DNA of 64,000 bases from Luzula sylvatica (GCA_946800325.1 OX326956.1:24154356-24218355); one strand, 5' to 3'. Shown: positions 35,731 through 49,250, counted from the first letter of the stretch. Notes: a model not told the origin generated them from the letters alone. Numbers and translations are program-made.

Positions 35731-37277
35731 ATGAGCCTCGCATTTTCTGCGGTGCACGCACCACTCCCTCGACCCACAGGCAGGCCGGCACCGCTGGCTA
35801 GCCGGCTACTTCCCCGGGCCGCCCTCTCCGCCGTCGTTTCCCCTCCAGTACAACCACCTCTGCTCTCTATTTCTGTTACTCTCAATTTAGCGTTGTAATT
35901 TTCTCACAATTCTTTCGTGACTTCGTCACAGCCGAAGGAACTGGAGGGCAGGAAGTATTCTCTGTTGCAATCCATACAGGAGACACAACGAGGGCTAGTC
36001 ACCACTGCCCATCAGCGCTCAGCCATTGAAGAAGCTCTTGTACGGATTCAAATACTCAAATTTTGCTCTTTCGTGGAGATTGGTTTGTGAAAATATCTTC
36101 TTCTTGGTTACAGGTGCTTGTGGAGGAGTACGGAGCTGGTTCGTCGGTGGATTTGGATAAGTTGGATGGCACGTGGCGGTTGAACTACACTTCTGCTAGT
36201 GACGTTTTAGCTCTGTTCGAAGCCGCCGAAAGGCTTCCGTTTCTTCAGGTCAACTAAATTATCTGTATTCGTCGTTTTATTGCGAACAATTTCACTGAAT
36301 TTTTATTACTGTTTTTCGAAAGCATACATGCTTCTCAAGATTCTTCATAGATAAATCTGGATTTCTCAGGTTGGGCAGATATTTCAGAAGTTTGAATGCA
36401 AGGATCGAACAAATGGAGGAATTGTACGCAATGTAGTTCGATGGAGTATTTCAAACCTATTTGAGGTAATATATTACATCTTTTGATTGATTAATTTAAA
36501 GAATAAATATTGTGGGATTGATTAAATTTGGGAAATTTATTTCATTTAGCTTAGCATTTGAGGTTTTAGTAATATATGTATAGGAGCAAGATGGGGCAAC
36601 ATTATTGGTGTCTGCGAAATTTATTTCATTTAGCTTAGCATTTGAGGTTTTAGTAATATATGTATAGGAGCAAGATGGGGCAACATTATTGGTGTCTGCG
36701 AAATTTTCTGTTTTATCAAAACGGAATATCTTCCTTCAGTTTGAAGAGGTATTTTCTTTTAAATTTTAAATTTAATTTAGTCTTATTTTCTCTGTTTATG
36801 TGAATTAATGTAATTAGTAAATTTAATTTAAAAGGTGGCATTGCAAAATATAAAAATAAGCGAACAATTACAAGCATTAATAGCTCCGGCTTTGCTTCCT
36901 CGCACATTCTTAAGCTTACAGGTATACTGTATAAAATTATAAATGTTTAATTAGTTTATAATCCTATGAATTAATCAGCGTTACTAATATACAAAATTTC
37001 GTAATTGTAGATATTGCAATTTATTAGAACATTCAAGGCTCAAGTGCCGGTCAATAATGGTTCGAATAGGTACGATTTGTTTACATCTTTATATCTAAAT
37101 TTGGATCTTACTGAAAAAATGTTAAATAAATTCTAAAAGTCTGGAATTAAAATGAATTGCAGAGGATCTCCTGGAGGTTTGTATTATCTTTCATATTTGG
37201 ATCGCGACATGCTTTTGGGGCGTGCGGTTGGAGGCGGTGGAGTTTTTATATTCACAAGGGCACAACCTCTCGATTAA
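35731..37277 (+). CDS. FBN8: Plastid-lipid-associated protein / fibrillin, FBN8 (PAP10)-like, intact copy C
   Basis: Eight exons: 35731-35847, 35932-36039, 36114-36248, 36370-36465, 36668-36748, 36835-36921, 37011-37069, 37163-37277. All are GT-AG and in phase; 265 residues. Residues 1-39 are Ser/Ala/Arg/Pro-rich with no acidic residue, as in a chloroplast transit peptide. The PAP/fibrillin domain follows: LDGTWRLNYTSA near 90, then VGQIFQKFECKD, and a Gly-rich end (YLDRDMLLGRAVGGGGVF). Fibrillins bind lipids in plastoglobules and thylakoids; the exact role of this subgroup is not known to me. The first intron is short with a weak donor (gtacaa). An 84-bp tandem duplication before and into exon 5 creates two identical acceptors; only the second keeps the frame open. 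It is the only copy in the array without a lesion. Assignment to FBN8 rests on remembered similarity. Confidence 0.85.
36532..36699 (+). repeat. 84-bp direct duplication spanning the intron 4/exon 5 border
   Basis: 36532-36615 and 36616-36699 are identical apart from possible single differences. Each contains the end of intron 4, the acceptor gtatag and the first 32 bases of exon 5. Other fibrillin copies have this segment once. Confidence 0.93.
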
Positions 37278-37669
37278 AAAAAATAAAAAACAAATACTTG
37301 TATTTAGTCTTGTTTGCTCTTTATTAATTAAAATGGTCATGTATATGATATGTTATTGTTCTTTTTCTTCTTCATGTATATGATATGTTATTGTTCTTTT
37401 TCTTCTTCATGAAAATTTGGATATTATTAAGATTTGGCCTTTTGGGGTTTTGGAAAGGGTTTTGTGAAATATGGATTTTGTCAAAGAGCCATATTTTCTC
37501 GGATTATATACTTTCAAACATGTTATTTATCCCTTTCAAAGAGTAGTTTTATCCAAAACAAATAAGAAAGAAGGAAAGCTACTTGTAAAATGATTTTGTA
37601 AAACAACAATTCATAAATCTTCTGACATGTTATTTAATTGGATAATAAATATTCGCGTCTCACATAATT

Positions 37670-39850
37670 TTGTAATATAAAATTTGAATTGACAGGTTCG
37701 CCGATCCGGTAAAAAGTTAGTATTGTTATTTAATTTTATCTAACCAATTTCGAGTTATTTACTAGCTGAATTTTCTTCTTTTCGCCCTTGATTTCAGTTT
37801 ATTTTGCAGGATCATGCAGATAATCCTTACTTGTTTATATTATTTTCTTGAAATTTTACTGGTTAATTTGATTATAATCAAACTAATTTAATTAAATTAT
37901 TTTCTTTTTTGAGAGTGATTGCAGTACTCAAATATTGTCAAAGGGAAGATTGGATCTCATTCTCGATGTGGTGATTCACAATTTGCAAAGCGAAAAAATA
38001 AGTTTGTATATTATTTTGCATAACGTGATTCAAATGGATCTCATAAGTTATAACTTCTCTAAATGTTTTAATAAAGTATTATTTGATTATGTAAAATTTT
38101 TTTATCAGCTTAATTTGAACAAATTGCGCGGACTCATACTTCATTGTTGATAAACAATTGAAATAAAGTCAAAGCATCTATGAAATAGGAATTTCTTTAT
38201 CAGAAGTTTTGTCATAGGATTTTTTTTTTATCAATTTTGTTTTCTTTAATTCAAATGCTGATCGAATTGCATACATTTCGAAATTCATTTATACATCCAT
38301 ATAATGTGTATATTTACATGCTCATTGTTCTACTATCACAAATTGTAATTAATGATAATCATGTATAGATTAGACAATCAAACTTGTAATTTAAGATATT
38401 GAATGTTTAATTTTTGGTTCCTTCAATATATTTATGATCCTATAAAAAGATAGGAATGTTGATTTGTATTTTGTAGTATATACACTTCTAGTTCTTAATA
38501 GACTTCACAAAAATCCAAAATTAGCCTTAATCATTTACTTTTTATTAATGAATACATAAGTGAGAAATGTGAGCGGTTTAGGTAATTTTGTGAAAATTTA
38601 GAGAATAATTTTTTTGATGATATTGTCATTATTTGGTAGGAGCATTCATGATATTCAAAGTTCTAAGAGATGTGTGACATTTGTGGTCCTGTAGCAATAG
38701 TTTTATAATTGTAATTGAACTTGAAATATTGATAATATATAAAATACTAAACTATGATTGAAGTTAAAAGAAAAAGTATATGATATTGTAGTTTTTTTTT
38801 ATCTCTCGTTTCTTTTTATATGTTTTATGAAATTTGCAAATATTACATTTATTAAGTGAGAAATAAGAGTAGCATTTGTTCAAAAAAATAAAAAATAAAT
38901 TGTTGATATTTTCATATCTTTAGGAGTATTTATGATACCAATACCAAAGGACATCTGCAGCATTTTGAGGTTTCGTAGCAATAGTTTTAAATTATAGTTG
39001 AAATATTAATAATATACAAAAAATTAAATCAGGATTATTGTTACAGAAATATTTATGTGGCATTATATATGTTTCTTTTTAATATCTAACTAATTTTTAA
39101 TTTCATATAATACATAATTGATATAAATAATATGTATTTATTGGACCGAATACTCATCTCTACCGTATTCTTCTAATAACATTGTAAAAATAAGAAAAAT
39201 AATATACTTATACATAATTTTACATATATATGACATGTTAATGGCAATTTTGGTTTCAATGCATGCTTCTCAATTATCAATGAGATTTTTGCATTTCTCT
39301 CTACACAATCGAAAGAAATGCATATATAAACAAATTATCATATAATCATTTCAACCATACTAAAACATATTCCAATATCGTGTATCATTATCATATTGTT
39401 TTTGCCCTTGTCATATATATTGTGTGTAGGATTGTCGAAGGAGACAAGATCGTTGTGTGTAGGCTTGTCGGAGGAGGCAAGATCTCGTGGATGTAGTCCC
39501 CGCAGAGACCATCGCAGGAGACGTCGTGACAGACTGTTCTCTAAATTAATTTAGAAAGTAACTCGTTATATTGATCAAATTTTAAAATAATTTATCAAGA
39601 AGAATTTGATTATAAAAAACATCGCCAGTAATATTTATTTACACATAGAACTTTTTTAGTGAATATATTTTAGAATCGAGCAAAAAAATATAGCTAATGA
39701 TAAATGCACTAAGAGATTTCTTTCTTTTTAAGAAATATATTTCGCTTCTTTTCTGTAGCCTTACAAAAATTTATATATCTTCGTTCAAGATCTTTTTTCT
39801 GTTCCTATGTCCAGGGCCGGTCTCGTAATTTCGGAGGCCTTAAACGATAA
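37670..39850 (+). repeat. Fibrillin-downstream module, copy 2
   Basis: Follows the intact fibrillin gene and aligns with 21970-23425. Landmarks: gaattgacaggttcgccgatcc at 37689, the SNIVKGKIG-like block at 37930 (one base longer than its counterpart and so shifted), gcgcggactcat at 38127, and the patch near 39430-39540 (ggcaagatctcgtgg, gacgtcgtgacag). Stretches without landmarks are AT-rich and noncoding. Confidence 0.6.
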
Positions 39851-40778
39851 TTATTAGGAGTCATTCAAATTTAAAATATCACCCCAAATACAATGAGAAA
39901 AAAACCATATATAAAATTTTCGTTTTAAAATTATAAATAAATTCTACCATATATTTGTATTCAATTTTGTATGAACAATTTCAAAAAGTCGTTGGACAAC
40001 GATGATAGAATTCATGTCTAGATGAATTTAACTTAAACTATTCGGTTATTACACACAATGTTTTTATGTATTCATATTTTTTATTTAACAATTTAACAAA
40101 TAAATATTAATTTACAACTTAATCGCAAAGACAATTATATATTAAGTCTTTTTATAAAATATTAAGTCTTTTTATTCCGTAGCGTGAAAAGAAAGAATTT
40201 TTTTTTTGATAAAATAATAAGATGAGGGAGACTGACTTTTCTCAGTCTAGTTCTATGTTCTGGCCAAATGATAGGATAAAAATTGACATGATTCTACCCA
40301 GTTCTTACGGAGCCGTTTTCAAGTTCCAACACTTACTTCATTTTGTATTGATATCCTCCAATTTCTCATCATCAAGCCTTTAATGAAAAAAAAGAACATA
40401 ATTAAAACTGTAAATTAGTACGATACTATTTTTTTGTCAATCGTTCACAATATAAAAGAGAACTATCATACTTTCTTAGACGAGTCGTCATGCGCAATTC
40501 ATGCATCAACTATCAATTCATGTCCAATTCATGCACAAATTATCCAACACTTACGGGCCCGTCGAATATAAACGATTTTGAAGGATTTTGAAGAATTTTT
40601 GGATTATTCTAAGAAAGTGAATTGAAAGTAGGAATTTGAAGGATATTTGTCTCTCACGTGTGTTGTTTGATGTCCTACAACACCAAATATTAGAAAGTAA
40701 TATTTATTGTTTGATGTGTAGGAAAATTGAAAAGTAGTGAGAATGAATTTTGTTGATTTATGTATATATTGATGAGTA

Positions 40779-40938
40779 ATGATACAGACCACATCTTTTT
40801 TCCACGAATTGATCACGAATTGCCACGTGGCAGCCAGCTATTGGCTGCAGCTTTCCACCACTTTAGCTGGAGTCAATAGCTGGCTGCCACGTGGCAATTC
40901 GTGGTCAATTCTTTGGAAAAAGGTGTGGTCTGTATCAT
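40779..40938. mobile_element. MITE, 160 bp, arms of about 67 bp
   Basis: atgatacagaccacatctt at the left and its inverse at the right, with gccacgtggcagccagct repeated in inverted orientation inside. Nearly the entire element is palindromic. It contains CACGTG in each arm. Confidence 0.85.
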
Positions 40939-40939
40939 T

Positions 40940-41560
40940 TCTGATATATTGATTGAAAAATTAATTTTAAATTAATAATTAATTGATTTTTTTGAAATAT
41001 TAATTAATTATATACGAGTAAAATTGATATTATATATATTATTTATATTATATTACATTTATTATATCATATTATATATTTTTTAATATGTTATTAATAT
41101 TACATTTATTCCTTTTAAATTTTATGTTATTTAGTAATATTATATATCATATATTACATTGTTTCTTATATTAATATTATACGTTACATTATATTAATTA
41201 TATATATTATATTATAATTAATAGTATATATTTATTAATACATACTTATTTATTGAATTTAATTACTTATTATGGTCATATAGTAATATATATTAGTATG
41301 TAATATAATATTAAACATCAGCATATCTAATAAAATATATATATATTGTATATATAATTAATTGGAATGAAAAAACTAATTTCATATAATAAATTAGAAT
41401 GCAAATTATTATATATTAAATATCATGTGCATATTTATTTGTATTGGTTAAATGCATGTTAATGTAATAAATACATTAGAATTAATATACAAAATATGAG
41501 AGAAAAACGAAAAGCAAAATGATGAATGTATTTTCGAGCAAAATAGCGTGCAAGCTGCCA
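40940..41560. other. Very AT-rich stretch
   Basis: Almost pure A+T (tatatta, attaata words). I see no gene or element end. Confidence 0.5.
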
Positions 41561-43320
41561 TGCCTTGCAAATTGTGCGGACTCATACTTCATTTTTAAAA
41601 AACAATTGAAATAAAAGGCGAAGCAGCTAAGAAATAGGAATTTCTTTATCAGAAATTTTGCTTCTAAGATAATTTTTCATAAGATTTTTTATCAATTTTT
41701 TTTTTTTTTTTTAAATTCCAATGGTGATCGAAATTCATTTATACATCCATGTAATGTGTATATTTATTATTTACATGCTCATTATTCTACTATTTACAAA
41801 TTGTAATTAATGATCATTTGTATAGATTCTACTATTTACAATCAAACTTGTAATTTAAGAAATTGAATGCTTAATGTTTGGTTCCTTTAATATATGTATG
41901 ATCCTATAAAAAAGATATAAAGATATGATATAATGATTTGTAGTATATGTACCTCTTAGTTCTATATATACTTTACAAAAATCCCAAATTACCCTTAATC
42001 ATTTACCTTTTTAAAATGTATATATCAGTGAGAAATGCGAGTAGTTGAGGTAATTTTGTGAAATTTAGAGAATAGTTTTTTTGATGATATTATCATATTT
42101 TGTAGGAGCATTCATGATATTCAAATTTCAAAAAGATGCGTCTAATTTGCCAACAATAGTTCTATAATTGTAGTTGAAATAATAATAATATATAAAATAT
42201 TCAACTATCATTAAAGTTAAAAGAACAAAATCTATGATATTGTGGTTTTTTTGTTATCTCTCATTTCTTATGTTGCGCGAATACTTCAAAAATCAAATCG
42301 TATCGTATCGGATGTTGTATCGAATATCAATACTCGTCGGATACTCGTCGGATACTCCACGTGGCGTATCCGAATATTTTATTTTAAAATAATAACGGAT
42401 ACTTCTCGGATACTTTCAGATACTTGTCGGATACTTCTAATATATACAAAAATGTACTTGAAAAATAAAAATAAAAATTTGAAATCGAAATAAATAAATA
42501 ATACATATAAATAAATAACTAAATAAAATAAACATTTACTTAATAAGAAGTTATTTTTGTTAAAATAAACTTTTAGGATATTTTATGTCAAATATATACT
42601 ATATAAAATATAAAATATATAAATTATAATTAATAGAATAATATTATATTATATATAATTGTCGTATATCGTATCTTGTGTATTTTTGAAGACTGCCGTA
42701 TCGCTGTATCCGTATCGTGTCGAATACGATACTCGTATCCGTACGACATAGCTCATTTCTTTATATGCTTTACGAAAATTGCATATATTCCCTTTATTAA
42801 CTAGGAAATAGAGTAGCATTTATTAAAAAAATAGAATAAAATAGTTTATATTGTCATATCTTTAGGAGTATTTATGATACAAATACCAAATAACATTTGC
42901 GACATTTCGAGGTTTCGTAGCATTTATATGGCATTATATTTTTTTTAATATTTAACTAATTTGTAATTTCATATGATGCATAATTGATATAAATAATATG
43001 TACTTATTGAACCGATTGCACGCATCTCTAGCGTATTCTTCTAATAATATTGTAAAAATAAGAAAATATATATGACATGTTAATGGCAATTTTGATTTCA
43101 ATGCACATTTCTCAATTAACAATGAGATTTTTGCATTGCCCTCTACACAATCGAAAAATTATGCATATATAAACAAATTATCATATAATCATTTAAATCA
43201 TATTAAAATATTTTAATATTATGTATCGTCATTTCATTGTTTGTGCCCTTGTCATATACGTTGTGTGTAGGCTCGTCTATGGAGGCCAAAGACGCCGTGA
43301 CAGATTATTCTCTAAATTAA
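41560..43320 (+). repeat. Fibrillin-downstream module, copy 3 (truncated, with MITE)
   Basis: Aligns with 38120-39560 beginning at attgtgcggactcat. It is interrupted by the element at 42269-42751 and ends in the gacgccgtgacag patch. Confidence 0.65.
42269..42751. mobile_element. TIR element with iterated ggatact words
   Basis: Direct repeat ctcatttct on both sides (42260-42268, 42752-42760); the paralogue near 38815 shows the empty site. The ends (tatgttgcgcgaatac / tatgtcgtacggatac) are weakly inverted. tcggatact is iterated near both ends. Superfamily uncertain (9-bp duplication would fit Mutator). Confidence 0.7.
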
Positions 43321-43612
43321 TTTAGAAAGTAACTCGCTATATTGATCAAATTTTAAATAATTTAGAAAGTAACTCGTTATATTGATCAAATTTTAAATTA
43401 ATTCAGAAAGTAACTCGTTATATTGATCAAATTTTTAAATTAATTCAGAAAGTAACTCGTTGTTATATTGATCAAATTTTAAAATAATTTAAAAAGTAAC
43501 TTGTTATATTGATCAAATTTTAAAACAATTTAGGAAGTAACTCGTTATATTGATTAAATTTTAAATTAATTTAGAAAGTAACTCGTTATATTGATCAAAT
43601 TTTAAAATAATT
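43321..43612 (+). repeat. Tandem repeat, about 41-bp unit, about 7 copies
   Basis: Units of tt(t/c)agaaagtaactcg(t)tatattgatcaaattttaaa begin near 43321, 43361, 43402, 43443, 43489, 43530 and 43572. One unit exists at 39550 and one at 44637, so the expansion occurred only in this module copy. Confidence 0.88.
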
Positions 43613-43899
43613 TATCAGGAAGAATTTGATTCTAAAACTATGCCGGTAATATTATTTCCACATAAATCTCTTTCAATGAATATCGTTTAGAATCGAGTAA
43701 AAAATATAGCTAATGATATATGCACTAAGAGATTTTTTTGAAAAAATATCTTTCCCTTTTTTCTCTAGCCTTGTGGAAATTCATATATCATTGTTCAATA
43801 TTTTTTTCTGCTCTTATGTTCAGGGCCGGTCTTGTAATTTCGGAGGCCTTATACGATAATTATTATGAGGCTTTCATATCTAAAATATCGTCACAAATT

Positions 43900-43901
<2 letters not shown>

Positions 43902-43983
<82 letters not shown>
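43902..43983. repeat. (AT)n microsatellite, about 82 bp
   Basis: Uninterrupted alternating AT. The corresponding site at 39890 in another module copy lacks it. Confidence 0.97.
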
Positions 43984-43988
<5 letters not shown>

Positions 43989-44459
43989 GTTTTCAATTTA
44001 AAATTATAAATAAATTATACCATATATTTGTATTCATTTTAGTATGAACAATTTCAAGAAATCATTAGACAGTGATGTTAGAATTCATGGCTAGATGAAC
44101 TTAACTTAAATTATTCGGTTATTAGACATGGTGTTTTTATATATTCAATTTTTTATATAACATTTTAACAAATAAATATTAATTTACAACTTAATTACAA
44201 AGAAAATATATATTTAATTAATAATCTAACTTGAGTAATGATTCATGTATATTTTAATATGTTTATGAAAGTAAATATATAATTATAAATTTCATAATAA
44301 ACTATGTATTTTTTTGAACTTTTTATTACTATATGACAAGATCAATTTATCAAAACAAAAAAATTGACAACCATATATAAAATCATATGTTACTATTGTT
44401 AAGACTCATGCAGCAGAAATAATTCATTCAACATGTGACATCATATAACTAGTTTAGAT

Positions 44460-44977
44460 TTTTGTACATTTATAAAATTTGAATTGACAGGTACGTCGAT
44501 CCGGTAAAAAGTTAGTATTGTTATTTAATTTTATCGAACCAATTTCGAGTTATTTACTGGCTGAATTTTCTTCCTTTTGCCCTTGATTTGGGTTTATTTT
44601 GCAGGATCATGCAGATAATCCTTGCTTGTTTATATTAGAAAGTAACTCGTTATATTGATCAAATTTTAAAATAATTTATCAAGAAGAATTTAATTCTGAA
44701 ACGTCGCCGGTAATATTTATTTACACATAAATCCCTTTTAAAATATTTTTTAGAATCGAGCAAAAAATATAGCTAATGATAAATGCACTAAGAGATTTTT
44801 TTGAAGAACCGTCTTTCCGTTCTTTTCTCTAGCCTTATAGCCTTATGGAAATTCATATATCTTCGTTCCAGATCTTTTTTCTGCTCCCATGTTCAGGGCC
44901 AGTCTCATGATTTATGAGGTTTTAGACGATAATTATTAGGAGGCTTTCAAATTTAAAATATCGTCCCAAATTCAATG

Positions 44978-45000
<23 letters not shown>
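44460..45000 (+). repeat. Fibrillin-downstream module, copy 4 (partial)
   Basis: gaattgacaggtacgtcgatcc at 44482 to the gcaggatcatgcagataatcc block at 44603, then joined directly to the downstream taactcgttatattgatc part with the middle deleted. Confidence 0.65.

Positions 45001-45028
<28 letters not shown>
44981..45028. repeat. (AT)n microsatellite, about 48 bp
   Basis: Alternating AT at the site homologous to 43902-43983. Confidence 0.95.
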
Positions 45029-45032
<4 letters not shown>

Positions 45033-46248
45033 CTATTCAAAATTATAAATAAATTCTACCATATATTTGTATTCAGTTTTTGTATGAACAATTTCAAGAA
45101 GTCATTGGACAGTGATGATGTAATTTATGCCTAGATGAACTTAACTTAAACTATTCGGTTATCAGATTTGGTGTTTTTATGTATTCATATTTTTTATATA
45201 ACAATTTAATCAACAAATATTAATTTACAACTTAATCACAAAGACAAATATATGTTTAATAATAATCTAACTTGATTAACGATTCATGTAAACGTTAATA
45301 TTACTTGAAAGTAAATGTATAATTTATAAATTTCATATTCATGTGAATGTTAATACTTTTATGAAAATAAATGTACTACTAATTTATAAATTTCATGATA
45401 AACTATGTATTTTTAGAACTTTTTATTACTCTATGACAACATCAATTTATCAAATAATAATAATAATAATTTGATAACTATATATAATCATATGTTAACT
45501 ATTGTTAAGAACGTGATGCATAAATAATTATTTCAACATAACATGTAACATTGTATGAGTAGTTTAGAATTTTGTACATGTATAAAATATGAATTAGTTG
45601 TGACATCCAAAAAACTGAGAACAAACAAAAACAAACATATGCGGCCCTTAAAAAAAAAAGATCTTAAAAACATATGTTTCTCACGCCATAAGAAAATGCG
45701 GGTTCTGCCTATGTTTCCCGTAGTGTGAAAGGAAACAAGAAAATTTGATAAAATAATAGGCGAGGGAGACTTTCTTTTCTCAGGCCAGTTGTAGGTTCTG
45801 ATGGAACAGTATATTGAAGATTGACATGATTTTACCCACTTCTTCTCTTCCAAGTTCCAACACTTGCTTCATTTTTTGTTGATATCCTCCAATTTCTCAT
45901 CATCAAGCCTTTAATGAAAAAATTATTATTATTATTATTATAATAATAAAAACTGTAAATTAGTATAATACTATTTTTTGTCAATCATTCACAATATAAA
46001 AGAGAACTATCATACTTTCTCAGACGAATCATCATGCCCAATTCATGCTTAAAGCATGACTACAAAAATGGCAAATTATTCCATAACTCAATTAAACATG
46101 GGCCCTCTAAAATTAAGATGCAAGGCCCATATAAATATTTACCATTTTTCAATAATATCGAAAACAATAAAGAAGATAATTAAAGAAATTGTTTTTTTTT
46201 TTTTTTTTTTTTTTTTGCAAAAAGGCCCTTAGGCAGATAATTAAAGAA

Positions 46249-47736
46249 ATGAGCCTCTCCTTTTCTACGGTGCACGCACCAACACCTCGGCCCAGAGCCA
46301 GGCCGGCACCGCTAGCTAGCCGGCTAATTCCCCGGGCCGCCCTCTCCGCCGTCGTTTCTCCTCCAGTACAATCTCGTCTCCTCTCTCTTTGTTTTACTTT
46401 CATTGCAATGCAGTGTTCGCATTTTCCTCAGAATTCTTTTGTTCTTCGTGATTTCGCCACAGTCGAAGGAACTGGAGGGCAGGAAGTATTCTCTATTACA
46501 ATCCATACAGGAGACACAGCGAGGGCTCGTCACGACTGCCCATCAGCGTTCAGCCATTGAAGAAGCTCTTGTACGGTTGCAAATTGATAATTTTTGGTTC
46601 TTTGGTACAGAATCCAGATTGGTGTGTGGAATGAAAATTAGTTGTATTTTTTTTTGTTCTTCTTTGGTTACAGGTGCTTGTGGAGGAGTACGGAGCTGGT
46701 TCGTCGGTGGATTTGGATAAGTTGGATGGTACGTGGCGGTTGAACTACACTTCTGCAAGTGATGTTTTGGCTCTATTCCAAGCTGCCGCGCGCAAGGCTT
46801 CCATTTCTCCAGGTTAGTTAATTTGCTATATTTGTCGATTTCGCTCTAGTGAAATGATCAAATTTTAGATATCTAGAAGGGTAAATTGGTAAATAGTAAA
46901 TACTAAATACCTCTTATATAATAAATCTGGATTTCTCAGGTTGGGCAGATATTTCAGAAGTTTGAATGCAAGGATCGAATGAATGGAGGAATTGTACACA
47001 ATGTAGTTCGATGGAGTATTTCGAACCTCTTCGAGGTAATATATTATATCTTGGGATTGATTAATTAGAAGAAAAAATTGGGAAATTTATTTCATTTAGC
47101 TTAAAATTTGAGGTTTTAGTAATTTGTGTATAGGAGCAAGATGGGTTGACATTATTGGTCTCTGTGAAATTTTCTGTTTTATCAAAACGGAATATCTTTC
47201 TTCAGTTTGAAGAGGTATTTTCTTTAACTTCAATTTAGTATTACTTTCTCTAGTTAATATGAATTAATGTAATTAGTAAGTTGAATTTAATAGGTGGCAT
47301 TGCAAAATATAAAAATAAGCGAACAATTGCAAGGATTAATAGCTCCTCCATTGCTTCCTCGCACATTCTTAAGCTTTTAGGTATACTGTATAAAATTATA
47401 AATGTTTAATTAGTTTATAATCCTATGAATTAATCAGCGTTGCTAATATACAAAATTTCGTAATTGTAGATATTGCAATTTCTTAGAACATTCAAGGCTC
47501 AAGTGCCAGTCAATAATGGTTCGAATAGGTACGATTTGATTACATCTTTATATCTAAATTTGGATCTTACCGAAAAAATGTTTAATAAATTTTAAAAGTC
47601 TGGAATTAAAATGAATTGCAGAGGATCTCCTGGAGGTCTATATTATCTTTCATATTTGGATCGCGACATGTTTTTGGGCCGTGCCGTTGGAGGCGGTGGA
47701 GTTTTTATATTCACAAGAGCACAACCTCTCGATTAA
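46249..47736 (+). pseudogene. Fibrillin (FBN8/PAP10-like) copy D, two lesions
   Basis: All eight exons are present: 46249-46365, 46463-46570, 46674-46807 (approx.), 46940-47035, 47134-47214, 47294-47380, 47470-47528, 47622-47736, with splice sites kept. Exon 3 has four extra bases near its end (gccgcgcgc against gccg in copy C), which shifts the frame. The last codon of exon 6 is TAG (47378-47380) where copy C has CAG. Start, transit peptide and domain are otherwise well kept, so it died recently. A long T-run (46194-46216) lies just before the start codon. Confidence 0.85.
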
Positions 47737-48599
47737 AAAAAAGAAAGAAACACAAATACTTGTATTTAGTCTTATAACATACAATTATAATCAATTTTGA
47801 ATTTCAATTAAATTAGAAAATCCTTCGAGTTGAATTTGAAACTGGATCTAATGAGAACAAATAAAAGATACACATGAGAGTGACTTAAATAAATTAATTA
47901 AGACTATGCAAACATAATTATTTGGTTGAATGTACTAATATTTCACAGAACGAAAGAAATGTTTGGGTAATGTAATCTAGGGTTTATAATTATATAATCA
48001 AACAAATAATTCATCTTGTGACATAATTCTATTATAATCAAATTATCATTTTCAAACATTTAATTAACGATGACCAGTTAAAGTTTGGCATCGGTACATT
48101 TTTGCTAAATAGTTATTTGGTTTTCTTATATAATTGTTTCAACCAAAAAAACTGACAAGTACTTATCACAAGTCTACTCATAGGAAAAAAACATACTTCT
48201 ATATTTATTATAAGACATTGTAAAAGAAAGCGATAAATATCATATCATCTTTTTTCATACGTCTAGAAACCTTCCTCAATCATGGCGAAATTTTGCATTG
48301 ATCTCCTCCAATTTCTTATCATCCAGAATTGAGTGAAAAAAAGAAAGAAAAAAAAACATAAACCGATACTGTATATATTTTTTGTCAATCATTCACAAAT
48401 CACAATATAAAGAAAGCAATAAATTATCTTACTTTTTCAGACGACTCATCACGCCCAATGCATTCACCAACTATAAATGATGTTATAAGCATGATTTTGA
48501 CTTGAATTATCAATTATCCGCAAATTATTCCGTAACTCAAATAAACTTTGGCCCTCTAAAATTAAAATGTAAGGCCATAAATATACCATTTTCAACGGT

Positions 48600-49250
48600 A
48601 TTGAAAACCATAATGAATGCAGGGATTGGACAAATTCGAGGAAAAAAATTGGGATTGATTAAATTTGGGAAAATTTATTTCATTTAGCTTAACATTTGAG
48701 GTTGTAGTAATTTGTGTATAGGAGCAAGATGGGGGTGACACTGTTGGTCTCTGCGAAATTATCTGTTTATCGAAACGTAATATCTTTCTACAGTTCGAAG
48801 AGGTATTTTCTTTCTTTTTAATTCTAATTTTAGTTTAGTCCTACTTTCTCTAGTTAATGTGAAATAATGTAATTACTAATTTTAAATTAACAGGTGGTAT
48901 TGCCAAAAAAATAAAAAAAAGTGAACAATTACAAGCATTAATAGCTCCTGCTTTGCTTGCTCGCACATTCTCGAGCTTGCAGGTATACTGTATAAAATTA
49001 ATTTTTTAATTAGTTTTTAATCCTATGAATTAATCAGCATTACTAATATACAAAATGTTGTAATTATAGATATTGCAATTTCTCAGAATATTCAGGGCTC
49101 AAATGCCAGTCAATGGCCCAAATAGTTTTGTGTCTAAATTTGGTTTTGATTGAAAAATATAAAATGTGAAAAGGTCGAAACTAAAACTATTTTGCAAAGG
49201 ATGCGGTGGAGTTTATATTTTCACAAGACCTCAACCTCTTGATGAAAAAA
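48600..49250 (+). pseudogene. Fibrillin (FBN8/PAP10-like) copy E, 3' remnant
   Basis: A scrap of exon 4 near 48624, then exon 5 (48722-48802, an extra G and a later missing base), exon 6 (48894-48982), exon 7 from 49080 (shortened) and the last part of exon 8 to about 49250. Exons 1-3 are missing; the upstream module at 48290 joins directly to exon 4 debris. Confidence 0.85.

Noticed and set aside
37935..38150. 71-residue frame in the downstream module
   Set aside because: The frame is not kept in the counterpart at 22240, where another frame (SNIVNGKTGSH) is open; it is probably a chance opening.
43738..44047. Open frames with long Ile-Tyr runs
   Set aside because: They are translations of the (AT)n microsatellite at 43902-43983.
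46189..46560. 123-residue frame starting with poly-Phe
   Set aside because: The start lies in a T-run; the real exon 1 of fibrillin copy D begins at 46249 and the frame past 46365 reads through the first intron.
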